From contig OZ231126.1 in assembly GCA_965153355.1 (NCBI GenBank), positions 102,858,001 to 102,922,000 of the forward strand: 64,000 bases of DNA, read 5' to 3'. The DNA comes from Flaccisagitta enflata (lineage: Eukaryota; Chaetognatha; Sagittoidea; Aphragmophora). Under the pieces are notes generated by a model. The model saw only the letters and a list, made by a program, of their open reading frames with translations. It was not told where the DNA came from and made no database searches. The translations under genes and the position numbers were made by a program. Shown here one piece after another: positions 8,328-18,342 of the stretch; positions within the stretch are counted from its first letter, which is position 1; every line of letters begins with the position of its first letter.

Positions 8328-9502
8328 TTATACATTTTTTAAAGTGAAATAGGGCTTTTTGCTACCTTCTACAGTGAAATATGTATATACACCATCATTT
8401 TTCCTCACAGCACTCTCCCCTAAACAATTCAGGTACCGCGCTTTGCCTATTGTCATGTTTTTAAACACCTTTAATTCGTAGTATGAGAATTTGGCCTCAG
8501 ATACAGGGGCAAGACTATACACATTGCCCAAAAGAAAGTAAAATAGACCATCGTAGTTAAACCGTTGCAAAACGATATAGTAACGATCACCAAAGCTTCC
8601 ATGGCTTTCCTTAAAACCCAGATTCTCTTTAGCACTGTTTTTTTGTACCTTTACTACACAGTACAACTCAATATTCATTGGATTTTTGAGATTTTTTTTC
8701 AAATACTTCCTACTTTTAATCCTATGAGAGTGTTTCATCATGGCGACCTGTTTTGGGTTTTGATTTATCATATCTTTACTTGAATAGCCGTTAAACACAG
8801 CACGACCTCGACTATTCATGATTTTTTGAACTGCCAGTAGTCTCTCAGGCCACTTCATAACTCCACTGCTCTCATCATTTTGCAGGCTTCTCTCAATCAT
8901 CATTTTTGCCGTTCTAATAGCCTGCTCAGCGAAAACCGAACCCTTACCCTTCCTCTCAAGTCTTCTAGGTGGTATAGGGTTAGATTTAATGCCATGCATT
9001 TTTAAAAACGATAAAAAAAGATTTGAGCCAAATTCCTGGCCATAGTCGCTACTGAACCTTTTGAAGCGTTCAGGCAAATAATCAGAGTTATAAAACACAA
9101 ATTCAAAAGCTGCAATCACATCTTTTGCACGAGTTGACTTCAACGGGGCCAAAAATGTCATTAATGACAACGAATCAATTAACAACAGAATCATTTTTGT
9201 AGCGTCAGTCCCATACTGTCGATATTTACTAAAAAGGCTAAATCACCATGCATCCAGTAAAAAAAATCAGGTGCCAAAATCATAGCTCTGGATGTCTCCC
9301 TTTTTAATCTTTCAGAATCATTTCGTATGACCAAACCGCTGGACTGCTGCCCTTCAAGAAATTCTTCTATTTCTTCTTTTTTTACATCAAATCCTCTTTT
9401 ACTTAAATATTTATGAATTTCATTCTTATTCTTTGACAGAAACAGCGGAGATTCTTTCTTCTGAAGCGCAGAAGTCAAAGTTTTTCTCACACTAGATCTC
9501 AT
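8328..9502 (-). CDS. Polinton-type retroviral-like integrase (rve), split by an ATGA frame change
   Basis: Two frames make up the enzyme. The first (9502-9191, starting MRSSVRKT) holds the N-terminal helical part and the first catalytic block (WMHGDLAFLV). It ends at TGA 9191-9193. The second (9194-8328) starts with an ATG overlapping that stop (ATGA) and carries ILLLIDSLSLMTF, the second Asp in SSDYGQEFG, and the catalytic Glu in GSVFAEQAIRTAK. A beta-rich C-terminal domain of about 140 residues follows. The two halves together are about 390 aa, normal for Polinton integrases, which insert the element with 6-bp target duplications. The upstream gene also overlaps it by ATGA (9499-9502). The split may be a decay frameshift, a -1 event, or coupled reinitiation. 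Confidence 0.88.
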
Positions 9503-10377
9503 TTTCGCACCCTCTTTTTCTTCCCAGTGTCTGGAGCGACCAAGGCAGACTTCCACGCCTCGTCCAACTTTGCAGTCAACCTAGGAGATCGGCGTAAAGA
9601 ATTCAAAGATTGGTCATCAAGGCCAAATTTTTTCGCAGCCGGCGTCAAATTTTCCTCCTCCTCATCCGCGCCTCTTCGACGCTTCCTCCCTTTCTCCTTC
9701 ACTTCCTGCCGTCCTACCGACGATTCATCTGCCACAACAGGCGCGTCCGACGTGTTATTTTCAACAGCACCATCTACAGCTTCATTCGCGTCAACTCCAA
9801 TATCTTCATTGTTTGCAGGTACCACATTTAAGGCAGCTTTATCCTTTTCTCTTATGGTACTAATTTTTATTAAATCGTCTTTGATCGCAACGGAATCGCC
9901 CGATCGAATTGCGTGTACAGCAGTTTTTATATGCAAAAGTCCCTCCAAAAATAGAGTTAATCCTATCGGTAAATTAGCCGCGTCATTTTTCACACAGAAT
10001 TGAATCAAATTTTTTATATTCGTGAATCTGATGGTTTCAGATGCTACAATGATCTCGAGAGAGTTTCTGTCGTAGCTCATATACTCACTTTGGTTTATTG
10101 ACTGCAAAATAGTCTCACCCAATTCTCTTTCTTTGGCACCATTCAAATCACTTAAAATTACATCATATTCACTTCTTGAAGCCGCTGCATCGCCGTTGTT
10201 CACGCCATTGTCCGGTCTTGAATTGATTGCTTCCCCACTTTTCAGCAAGGATAACTTTTTTCCATCAATCAATCCTTTTATCCGTTCTATTTTTTGCTCG
10301 CACGATATGCCCGTGTCATCTATAACTGCAGTCAAATGTGGTGATTTTATGTATGACGTCTGTGTGCTTCTACTCAT
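9499..10377 (-). CDS. Unrecognised 293-aa protein with a basic, acidic-rich C-terminal half
   Basis: The first ATG is at 10377 (MSRSTQTSYIKSPHL). Residues 60-160 look helical and globular (ERELGETILQSINQSEYMSY ... FCVKNDAANLPIGLTLFLEG). The last 120 residues are Asn/Asp/Val-rich, then carry a bipartite basic stretch (KEKGRKRRRGADEEEENL) typical of a nuclear localisation signal, and a basic end (GKKKRVRK). Its stop overlaps the integrase start by ATGA. Large charged proteins upstream of integrase are common in invertebrate Polintons but have no agreed function. Three 45-50 bp repeats lie just upstream and may belong to its promoter. Confidence 0.6.
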   Translation of the reverse strand: MSRSTQTSYIKSPHLTAVIDDTGISCEQKIERIKGLIDGKKLSLLKSGEAINSRPDNGVNNGDAAASRSEYDVILSDLNGAKERELGETILQSINQSEYMSYDRNSLEIIVASETIRFTNIKNLIQFCVKNDAANLPIGLTLFLEGLLHIKTAVHAIRSGDSVAIKDDLIKISTIREKDKAALNVVPANNEDIGVDANEAVDGAVENNTSDAPVVADESSVGRQEVKEKGRKRRRGADEEEENLTPAAKKFGLDDQSLNSLRRSPRLTAKLDEAWKSALVAPDTGKKKRVRK

Positions 10378-10395
10378 TGTTTTTCCCACAAAATT

Positions 10396-10522
10396 CTAAT
10401 CCAAACTTGGACTATAATTCGGCCTGAATAGGTGTCATTCCACTTCAACCTTGGACTATAGTTCAATCTGGGTAGGTGTCATTTCAATTCAGCCCTGGAC
10501 TATAATTCATTCTGAGTAGATG
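10396..10522. repeat. Three tandem ~48-bp repeats upstream of the 293-aa gene
   Basis: Three imperfect copies of a unit containing CTTGGACTATAATTC, then TGAATAGGTGTCATT, then a pyrimidine-rich link. They lie between two divergently spaced but co-oriented genes (stop of the small basic gene at 10526, start of the next gene at 10377). The TATAATT core in each copy could serve as an initiator or TATA-like element. This is inference. Confidence 0.6.
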
Positions 10523-10525
10523 TCT

Positions 10526-10858
10526 TTAATCGTCACATTCAATGCAATTGCTGATAAAATCAGCTATCAAGTAATTATTAAAAAGTTTTTTCTCCCTTTC
10601 ATCGCACTTGATAAATCTTTTTTTTCGTTTTTTCAACGAGATTTTATCATCCTTTAAAAAATTCAGTAATTTTTTAAATTTTAAAATTTTACGACGAGTT
10701 GACGATGAGAAACAGGATTTCAGTTTTTTCTTTTTGGAATTGCTTATAATTTCGACAACGCAAAGAAACACGTTTCTCTTTAATTGTTTGTCAAACAATG
10801 TATCTGTCACACAAGCTTCCAGTAGGGCCTTCAGATTTTTCTTTTTTCTGCAAGCCAT
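10526..10858 (-). CDS. Small Lys-rich protein
   Basis: 110 codons from an ATG at 10858 (MACRKKKNLKALLEACVTD). It is Lys-rich with Phe/Leu helices and ends in a short acidic/Cys tail (SNCIECDD). Small helical, Lys-rich proteins of about 100 residues sit next to ATPase and integrase genes in many invertebrate Polintons, which is the main support for it being real. Function is unknown. It follows the ATPase stop by 16 bp on the same strand, so the two are probably co-transcribed. Confidence 0.55.
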   Translation of the reverse strand: MACRKKKNLKALLEACVTDTLFDKQLKRNVFLCVVEIISNSKKKKLKSCFSSSTRRKILKFKKLLNFLKDDKISLKKRKKRFIKCDEREKKLFNNYLIADFISNCIECDD

Positions 10859-10874
10859 GAGTCATCCTTTTTGC

Positions 10875-11549
10875 CTACTTGGCATCTACCTCGCCTTCGT
10901 CACTCAGCTCGCTCTCACTTGACTGGTGAAATGATAAAACTGGTCCAGGTTGACTCATCATCACATTTGTAAAAACCGTAGGACGTTTCATGTGTGTCGA
11001 TATGCAAATTACCATGCATTGATATTGTTGGCTTTGCACATGTTTCTCGAACAAGGTCCATAAAGACGCATCACCCTTCACTGGAATTAAGTAGTTTTTT
11101 AGGTATCTCCTTAAACTCCGGGCCTCATGACTGGTTTTAAAGAGAATGAGATGGGTACTGTTATTCAGCATAGGATTCAATTTTGACGATTTTAAAAACA
11201 TTTCAAAACTTTGCGTTGAATACATTAGTATGATGCCATAATGATGGACCCAGATTTGACTCATGACCAACAAAATTTCTCGTAGCTTTTCGTTGCTTCC
11301 AGTCTGAGGTGCAAAATCATCCACAATAATCACCGTACTGTTTTTATCAATACCTACTTGTTCAATGAAATCTTCTTCTGGCATTTTTCGCAAAAAAAGA
11401 CTTTTAATGTCCTTTTCAGTTGACAAAAATTTTTTCGTTTTGATTACTGCGTCACACTCTTCTTGATAAAACCAAACCAACTTAGTAGGCTTCACCCACA
11501 AATGATTTTCATGGTCTTTTATGGTCTCGTAGAAAAAAGTGCTTTTTCC
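10875..11549 (-). CDS. FtsK/HerA-type genome-packaging ATPase, N-terminus missing or on another exon
   Basis: The readable part starts inside the Walker A motif: GKST is encoded at 11538-11549, directly after an AAAG that could be a splice acceptor, with a TGA further upstream in frame. Walker B is STVIIVDDFA (about residues 55-64 of the frame from 11501). A sensor-like YSTQS follows 40 residues later, and FKTSHEARSL and a beta-rich end complete a typical 225-aa core. In Polintons and related viruses this enzyme drives DNA into the capsid. The first residues of the P-loop are not found in the 700 bp upstream, which holds an eight-copy tandem repeat. So either an intron exceeds that array or the 5' end was lost. 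Confidence 0.85.
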   Translation of the reverse strand, partial: GKSTFFYETIKDHENHLWVKPTKLVWFYQEECDAVIKTKKFLSTEKDIKSLFLRKMPEEDFIEQVGIDKNSTVIIVDDFAPQTGSNEKLREILLVMSQIWVHHYGIILMYSTQSFEMFLKSSKLNPMLNNSTHLILFKTSHEARSLRRYLKNYLIPVKGDASLWTLFEKHVQSQQYQCMVICISTHMKRPTVFTNVMMSQPGPVLSFHQSSESELSDEGEVDAK

Positions 11550-11679
11550 TTTAAATCAACAATAGATATGTACTCAATTCTTTTAACTATTGCCAGTGAC
11601 ACACAATAACAAAATAATGTCCTAAACCTAAACATATACAGACTTAAAAGTAGATTTTTAAAAAAATTTTAAAATTTTG

Positions 11680-12250
11680 GTAAAAGTAGATGGTCTCGGG
11701 CCTGAATTTAGAATTTCAACATAAGTGGCAATTTAAAAAAAAAAAAATAGTAAAAGTAGATGGTCTCAGGCCTGAATTTAGAATTTCAACATAAGTGGCA
11801 ATTTGATAAAAAAAAAAATAGTAAAAGTAGATGGTCTCAGGCCTGAATTTAGAATTTCAACATAAGTGGCAATTTGATAAAAAAAAAAATAGTAAAAGTA
11901 GATGGTCTCAGGCCTGAATTTAGAATTTCAACATAAGTGGCAATTTTTAAAAAAAAAAAAAAATAGTAAAAGTAGATGGTCTCAGGCCTGAATTTAAAAT
12001 TTCAACTTAAATGTCAATTTTGAAAAAAAAAATAAATTTTAGTAAAAGTAGATGGTCTCAGGCCTGAATTTAGAATTTCAACTTAAATGTCAATTTCAAA
12101 AATAAAAATTTAAAATTTTCGTAATAGTAGAGGGTCTTTAGCCTGGTTTTGTAAAAACCTCAAATTTTAAATTCAACTTAAAACTCAATTTTAAATTTTT
12201 AGTAAAAGTAGAGGGTCCTACGCGTGAATTTAGAAAACTTCAAAACTATT
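11680..12250. repeat. Eight-copy tandem repeat, units of about 70-80 bp
   Basis: Each unit begins GTAAAAGTAGATGGTCTCAG, continues GCCTGAATTTAGAATTTCAAC, and ends in an A-rich stretch. Starts lie near 11680, 11750, 11821, 11892, 11966, 12042, 12121 and 12202. The first five are nearly identical; the last three have diverged. The array abuts the 5' end of the ATPase gene. Confidence 0.92.
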
Positions 12251-12317
12251 TTCAAATAAAATCAAAAAAGTAGGAAATCCTTAAAAAAAAATATTATTTT
12301 GAGTATTTATCTATTGC

Positions 12318-12413
12318 TGACCACAAGCTGAAGCTCCCATACAAATCAGGAGGCTACCAGGTGGATATTTATGACATTTACTCGAATAAAATTGCTTTCC
12401 ACTTTGATCCATG
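12318..12413 (+). pseudogene. Orphan C-terminal coding fragment
   Basis: A plus-strand frame with good protein-like composition (FEYLSIADHKLKLPYK, then GGYQVDIYDIYSNKIAF) ends in TGA at 12411-12413. Upstream it runs into an A-rich tract with no start. It could be the last exon of another gene of the same element, on the opposite strand, and the polymerase or a capsid-associated gene are possible by elimination. I do not recognise it. Confidence 0.3.
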
Positions 12414-13070
12414 ATTCTAATAAAAATTTCTAAAAATTTCCTATTATATATCTCAATTATTTTATCTTCCTCTTCCACCTCCATATATCTCCTTTATCTT
12501 ACTTCTCTCCTTTATCCTCCTCATTTCTCTTCCTCTTTTTCTCTTCCTTTCCCCTTACCTCCATTATGGCACAATTTTTTCTTTCTTTCTTTCTCCTTTC
12601 CTCTATTTCTTTCTTCTCTTCCTTTTCCTATTTCTTTCTGTTATAATTTTTTCTTTTTTCTCTTCCCCATTCACACGTCACTTCTCTTCCTCCTTTTCAC
12701 GCGCCCAATATTCATCCTTAACTCCTCCTCCTCATTTGTCATCTGTCATCTATCATCTGTCATCTGTCACTGCATACCATCTGTCATCAGTCATCTGTCA
12801 TGTGTCATCTGTCACTGCGGCTCTAGACCTTTCACATCACAACCTCTACAACTATACAGTCTACTTCTACCTTTTCTCATATTCATTATCAAACCTCAAA
12901 ACCCTACCACCTTTTTTTTTCAAATTGCTATCTCTTACCTTTGTCTCAAATCCTTACCTCTCTTATTTTTATTTCATCCATTTCAAAATCTTCTTCTTTC
13001 ATTTCCTATTCTCTATTCTTAATTTTCGTGAAAAAAATTTTCACTTTTTTCTTCTCAGGTACTACACAAA
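12414..13070. other. Pyrimidine-rich, gene-free stretch
   Basis: Long CT-rich low-complexity sequence on the plus strand, with a CATCTGTCAT-type short tandem repeat at 12,735-12,815. The open frames here are Ser/Phe/Leu low complexity and do not look coding. Confidence 0.7.
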
Positions 13071-13440
13071 ACCTAATTTCTACCATAAAAACCAATTTTC
13101 CACCAATTAAAACCAAATTTCCACCATCTAAAACCAAATTTCCACCATCTAAATCCAAATTTCTACCATATAAAACCTTATTTCTACCATGTAAAAGCCT
13201 TATTTCTACCATGCAAAGCCTAATTTCCACCATGCAAAGCCTAATTTCTACCAATCCAAAACCTTTCTTGTCACATATAAAAACCTCATTTGTACCTATA
13301 AAAAACCTCAAAAGTACCCACTTAACTCTTGTATTCCTCCATTGGTTTTTTATTGCTTCCCATTTTGACATCTATAAAAGCCTCATTTCTACCCAAGAAA
13401 ACCATTTTTGAACATATAAAGGCCTCATTTCTACCATCAT
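13071..13440. repeat. Degenerate ~20-bp tandem array
   Basis: About sixteen imperfect units of the type AAAACCAAATTTCCACCATCT or AAAGCCTAATTTCTACCATG. They keep both strands open for long stretches, which explains spurious ORFs here. Confidence 0.85.
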
Positions 13441-15350
13441 TTTCTCTCCTGCTTCTTCCTTTTTCTTCATACTTCCCTCAAAAGTTTTTCTATATTCCCT
13501 TCTTGGTTTCTTTACTTTGCTTTTAGGTTTCATATCTTTCTTTACTTTCATAACCTCCTATCAACTTCAACTCAAATGGTAGAAAATTGCCTTGCTTCTT
13601 CCTTCTCTCACGAAATCGTATTTGTAGCTAGTCCATCAGCAGAAATCCTTTCATTCATTCTCTTCTCTCCTCCTCTCTTCTCTACTCTTCTTCTTCTCCT
13701 TCGCTCCTCCTCGCCGAAAACGTAGGATTCCCCGTCTGCTGAAACTCTCTGCCTTTCTTTCTCTTTCAAATTTGCTCTCTCTCTCCCGAGTTCAACTCGA
13801 GTAGAGATTTTGAGGCTTACAAATCCTACCATTCTGCAAATCCATCTGCAACTCGTTGCGCGTTTCCTACTTTCGCAAATTGGCCGGAGCTCCTCCTCCT
13901 CCTCCTTATTGGCCTTGCAAAAGGCTTGACCACTAGATTATGGGCAGGAGACTTTGGGCAGGAGCGGTCATCTTTAGCTAGCTCGTAGTTATTTCTTTGT
14001 TAGGAAATGGTAATAGTAGAGGGTATTTCTCCACGTTTTCACAGCCTCATGAGTTTGACCGCTATAGGATAAATGCAGAATGTGAAAATAATCCTTACTA
14101 CTTTCTTTATGGTTACATTTTACAGATTTCTTTTTAGATTTATCGTATGTAAAATAAAAAAGTTCAAATTTTTTTCAAAGGTGTACCCTAGCCACATGTC
14201 TCTTCTCTCTTCAGTAAAAATTTCAGCACCCCACATTGCTTATAATTATTATTTTTCAATTTTCTGAAATTTTTTGTAGGGGTTTCTTACATAGGTACTC
14301 GACATTGTATAAAAGAAAAAAAATTTTCTGGGTAACTTCATTTTGAAGCAACAATAGCCTTAAAGGCTTACTAGAGACTCAAAATGACCCAAAAAGGCCT
14401 CAAAATGACAAATATTTGGCTATATGCAAAATTAATAAAAAATAATGAAATTTTTTCTTCTAAACCTTAAAATATACAAGAATGTAGCTACAGTGAAGTG
14501 TAAGAGAGTAGAACCAGCAAAAAGATATGGCTCTGGGCATCTTGTAAGCCTAGAAACAGGCCCTAAACAGCCAAAAATAGTCAAAAATGCTTTACAATGC
14601 AAGAATTTGATTATTTTCCACAAAAATTTCTAATCATTGATCCAAGTCACTTAGTTATGATGTTTAGATGTGGGTTCAGCCAAAGAACAGTACGGGGCTA
14701 TGATCGGGGGCTAGCAAGAGACCCAAAAAAGCCAAAAAAAAACCTCAAAATGACCTATCTTGTGCTATATTGAAAGTTGATAGAAGCAATAATTTGTTAT
14801 ATTACCAACCTTTTAAATATTCAAGAATGTGGCTTCAGTGGAGTGTAAGAGGGTAGAGACAGCAAAAATATTTAACTCCAAGCATCGTATAGGCAAAAAG
14901 ACAGGCCTTAAATAGCCTAAAAAGGGCTAAAAATGACCCAATTCCGAGATAAACTCGAGTATATCAATTTGCGACCTATGCTTCTGTGGTGTAGCATTTT
15001 TGCCGTTTTGGGAATCATTTTCTTCATGGGGAGGATCAAAGATGACAATTGGCTCAATGCTCAAACAGACTAGTGGATTCCAGAATGATAGGGAGCTAGC
15101 AAGCATTCCTTTTCTTTGCAAAAAACTATATGAAGTGTAACTGCATCCAACCAGGGTGTACCAAAATTCTAAATAGCACATGAGACAGGTTGGTTTGAAT
15201 TTTTTTTTTTACTACGTATGTTTTCATTAGTTATCATAGAAAAATTGTTCAATTGAGGATAAAAAACAGATTTAGCAAAATTTGTATTTGCCACTGAGGA
15301 GTCCCAAAAAGTGACAAATGTAAAAAAAAAGTTTTGTTATAATCATTCTA
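13441..15350. other. Gene-free AT-rich stretch
   Basis: No convincing coding sequence. Two related blocks (about 14,340-14,640 and 14,700-14,950) share phrases such as CTCAAAATGACC, TCAAGAATGT, and CAGTGGAGTGTAAGAG, so this is an internal divergent duplication of an unknown repeat. Confidence 0.6.
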
Positions 15351-15354
15351 GACT

Positions 15355-15430
15355 ACTTTTTAGTCGCGTGCACGCGACTCTACAACCCGCTCTGTCTGTA
15401 GGTCGGTCGGTCCGTCGGTCGGTAACACTT
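15355..15430 (+). repeat. R1 dispersed repeat, 5' part
   Basis: TTTTTAGTCGCGTGCACGCGACTCTACAACCCGC followed by GGTCGGTCGGTCCGTC. The first part contains the perfect palindrome AGTCGCGTGCACGCGACT. The usual 3' half (CCTGCCCACCCGCACGCGACT) is absent; a GTCATTTTAG array follows instead. Confidence 0.75.
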
Positions 15431-16065
15431 TTTTTGTCATTTTAGGTCATTTTAAGTCATTTTAAGTCATTTTAGGTCATTACAAATCATTTTAGGTCAT
15501 TTAAAGTCATTTACAGTCATCTTAAGTCACTTTTGTCATTTTGTCATTTTTTGTCATTTAGGTGATTTTTTGTGATTTTTTGTTATTTCTATTCATCTTT
15601 TGACATGATGAGTCAGTTTTGGTCATCTTCAGTCATTCTAAGTCATGTCTGGTCATTTTCAGTCATTTTAAGTCATTTAAAGTCATTTTTAGTCATTCTA
15701 ATTTATTGTGTTATTTTTGTCCTTTTTTTGTAATTGTGTCCCAACATTGTGTCCGGACATTGTGTCCACACCTTTGTCTTGATATAGTGTCCTGACATAG
15801 TATCCCAACATTCTGTCCCAACATTGTGTCATGACTTTTTCCCAACTTTTTCTCCTCACATTGTGTCCGGACATTCGGTTCTGACAGTGTGTCCTGACAT
15901 TGTGACCCGGCAATATTTTCTGTCATTTCAACTTTAAGTCTTTTTTAATAATTTTAAGTCATTTAGTCATTGTGTCCCGACATTGTTATCTGACTTTGTG
16001 TCCCGACACTGTGTCAGACATTGTGTCCCAACATTGTGTGCCATCATTGTGACTACATAATTGTT
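15431..16065. repeat. Degenerate GTCATTTTAG and ACATTGTGTCC arrays
   Basis: First about 300 bp of a 10-bp unit GTCATTTTAG, then about 350 bp of a 13-15 bp unit CATTGTGTCCCGA, then a return of the first type. The reverse strand reads as CQDTMSGHNV-type repeats, which are not a protein. Confidence 0.9.
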
Positions 16066-16709
16066 ATTGCTGGATTCAGTTAATAATTGAAGATTTGTTG
16101 ACCTACAGAAATGTTTATTTGCATGATATATCAGATTCAATGTTTATGAAAAAGAAGTTAGTTGCAATTATCACATATGAATGGGAGAAAAATGTAAATG
16201 TGTTTGTTGGGTTGAAATACTGCAGAGATCATCAAGATTGAATAAGAACATGTAACAAATACAAAACACAATATAAATACTAGTTGCATTGGATAAAAGC
16301 AACAAAAACATTTATTTGCATGAAAAATGAAGTAGAACATTCATGAAAAAGAGGAGAGTCAACATTATTTCATGTAAATGAGAATCAAAGTTATGATTTT
16401 AGTACAAAATAGAATAAAGTACAAAAAGAATAAACAAGATGACATAATCATTAATTAGAACATGTGAAATAAGTACTTGGTACATCAGGTAGTGGAACAA
16501 AAACCTCGATAATTGATCTAGAAGAAAAGAAAAAGATGTTCCTGTTCTAAAAGATCATAATCACAGATTGAATTCTGAGATACAAGAATGATCATCACAA
16601 TATGGCAATTTTTAGAAACAGATTTTCATTAAACCAGTTGTACTTGCCATTTTTTAAATTACTGGGTAAGACATGAGGATCAGTGACAGAAAAGGGAAAA
16701 AAATCTTTA
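16066..16709. other. AT-rich stretch with a ~200-bp divergent direct repeat
   Basis: TTTATTTGCATGA...TTCATGAAAAAGA occurs at about 16,110-16,160 and again at 16,310-16,350, followed by similar sequence. No coding potential seen apart from low-quality frames. Confidence 0.5.
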
Positions 16710-16907
16710 TCATTTGTCCTCTACAATAGAAACAACAGCATGATCAGTATAATAAGGCCAATGCAAACGATCAACAACATATCTCTTGTTTGATCTGGCA
16801 AATGCGTAATCAAGCAGACTACCACTTTCATGAGTAGCATGTTGTAGGCAAATGTCACGGTTCCACAGCATGCTTGAGGGCCCGACTTTCTGCCAATCTA
16901 TGTTAGC
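16710..16907 (-). pseudogene. APE-like endonuclease fragment (Helentron or LINE remnant)
   Basis: A 65-codon frame with no ATG start ends at TGA 16710-16712. It carries IDWQKVGPSS, LQHATHESGSLLDYAFARS and YYTDHAVVSI. This order (Thr-His, Leu-Leu-Asp, then Asp-His near the end) is the C-terminal half of exonuclease-endonuclease-phosphatase fold nucleases. It sits 1.4 kb downstream of the truncated endonuclease of the Helentron and on the same strand, so it may be the displaced remainder of that domain or a piece of a second copy. Confidence 0.5.
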
Positions 16908-18342
16908 TCAAGCTTCCGGTACATCATTGTAAATGATTTCAACGGTTCAAATACATCCATAACTACCCAGTGCACAATTTCAAACCTTTTTTTGTGACCC
17001 TCCCTATCCCTAGGGGGTCCAAAAATTCAATCAAAGGGCTATTTTTGGCATGTCTCCATTCTGTCTCCAGTAGAAAAAAGCAAGCAAGACCAATCAAAAA
17101 ATGTCTTGTCGTATGGAATTATGAGTTTTCCCTGACCAGTATCAATCCAACAGCATACACAAAAAATTTTAACTCATTACGCCAACGATAAGTTACCAAA
17201 AAATGGTAAATAAATAAGATTTAACCATTCTCGATTTTTTTGCTTTTTTTCTCTCAAGGCTGAATATCATGATACTTATTTTTTAAAACCTCCTTTGTCT
17301 TAAACATTAAGCATTTTTTCTTTTGCCATTCGTTGGACAACTACTTGAAGGGCATTCCCCTCCATTTTCATGTTACTGGGTTGATCCTAAGCAGAGAAAT
17401 AGCATTTTTCTTGAAGCGTATCAATTCGCGCACACCCCCAAACTTCTTCCTAACGCTTACCTAACGCTTTAGATATGCCACTATTGTGTAAAAGTGACAC
17501 AATTCACATGAAAACTGACAACACCATGTGAAAGAGCGTGAAATTTTGATTCTACCCTGATAATTTGAAATCTTAACTCTCAAGCGTTTAGCCACAATGA
17601 AATTTCATATTTTGTTGGTCCTGAAGTGTGAACAGAATTGATACGCTCATCGACGGCTCATCGTAGTTAATTCTTTGTTTCCACACAGCGCTTCTCACAC
17701 AAATGCGCGATGCTTTTGTTTCTTAATTTGGTAAAATTTCTTAAAATCAAAATTGGCATATCTCAGGAACTGTTTGAGCTAGCCCGTTGAAATTTTGCAT
17801 GGTTGATACCTGGACCAAGAGGGTCCTTTGCCTAAATTCTGATGCGACGTAAAGAATGTCGAGTAGTCCAACCAGACCAACCAGCCTACCAGATGAAAAA
17901 ATGAAAAAATGGCATAACTTCTAAAGTAATTGTCCGATCTGGTTGAAATTTTGCATGAAGCTTCCTTCAAAGATTCCTCGTCACGGGCATAAAAAAGAGC
18001 TTGGGGAAATAATTTTTTCTTCCAACAGCCCATCCAGCCAGAAATGGTACTTATAGAGATTTTTTTAAAAAACTTTAAAAATCCAAAAAAATTTCAGAAA
18101 CATGATCATACATGTTTGCTTGAACGTTATCATTAAGAATTTCACTGTCATATTGATTTCTTAATTGTATTAAGCTAATTTTTCTAGTAATGAAATTGCC
18201 AACAGTATCTATTTAAGCCTAATTTGCATGAAAAATGAGCATACTTAGGAAAATCCAAGTATGGATCCATATGTAATAATAGATAAGCTACATGATTACG
18301 TATGGTTTTGCTCAATTTTCAAACATGTAAAATTGATGAATT
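16908..18342. other. Gene-free stretch
   Basis: AT-rich with two copies of a phrase GTTGAAATTTTGCATG at about 17,786 and 17,942, each preceded by GGCATA(A/T)CT. The 84-codon minus frame there is made from this duplicated unit and is not a credible protein. Nothing else seen. Confidence 0.5.

Noticed and set aside
11680-12250. CRISPR array
   Set aside because: Units are contiguous with no unique spacers, and the DNA is eukaryotic.
12411-13411. Long open frames on the plus strand
   Set aside because: Ser/Phe/Leu low complexity from CT-rich and 20-bp repeat DNA; no globular segment, and opposite-strand and other-frame ORFs are equally long.
15698-15926. Two overlapping ORFs with MSGHNVRT-like repeats
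   Set aside because: They come from the degenerate ACATTGTGTCC array and have no protein-like composition.
17779-18033. 84-codon minus ORF
   Set aside because: Built from a duplicated GTTGAAATTTTGCATG unit with no recognisable domain.
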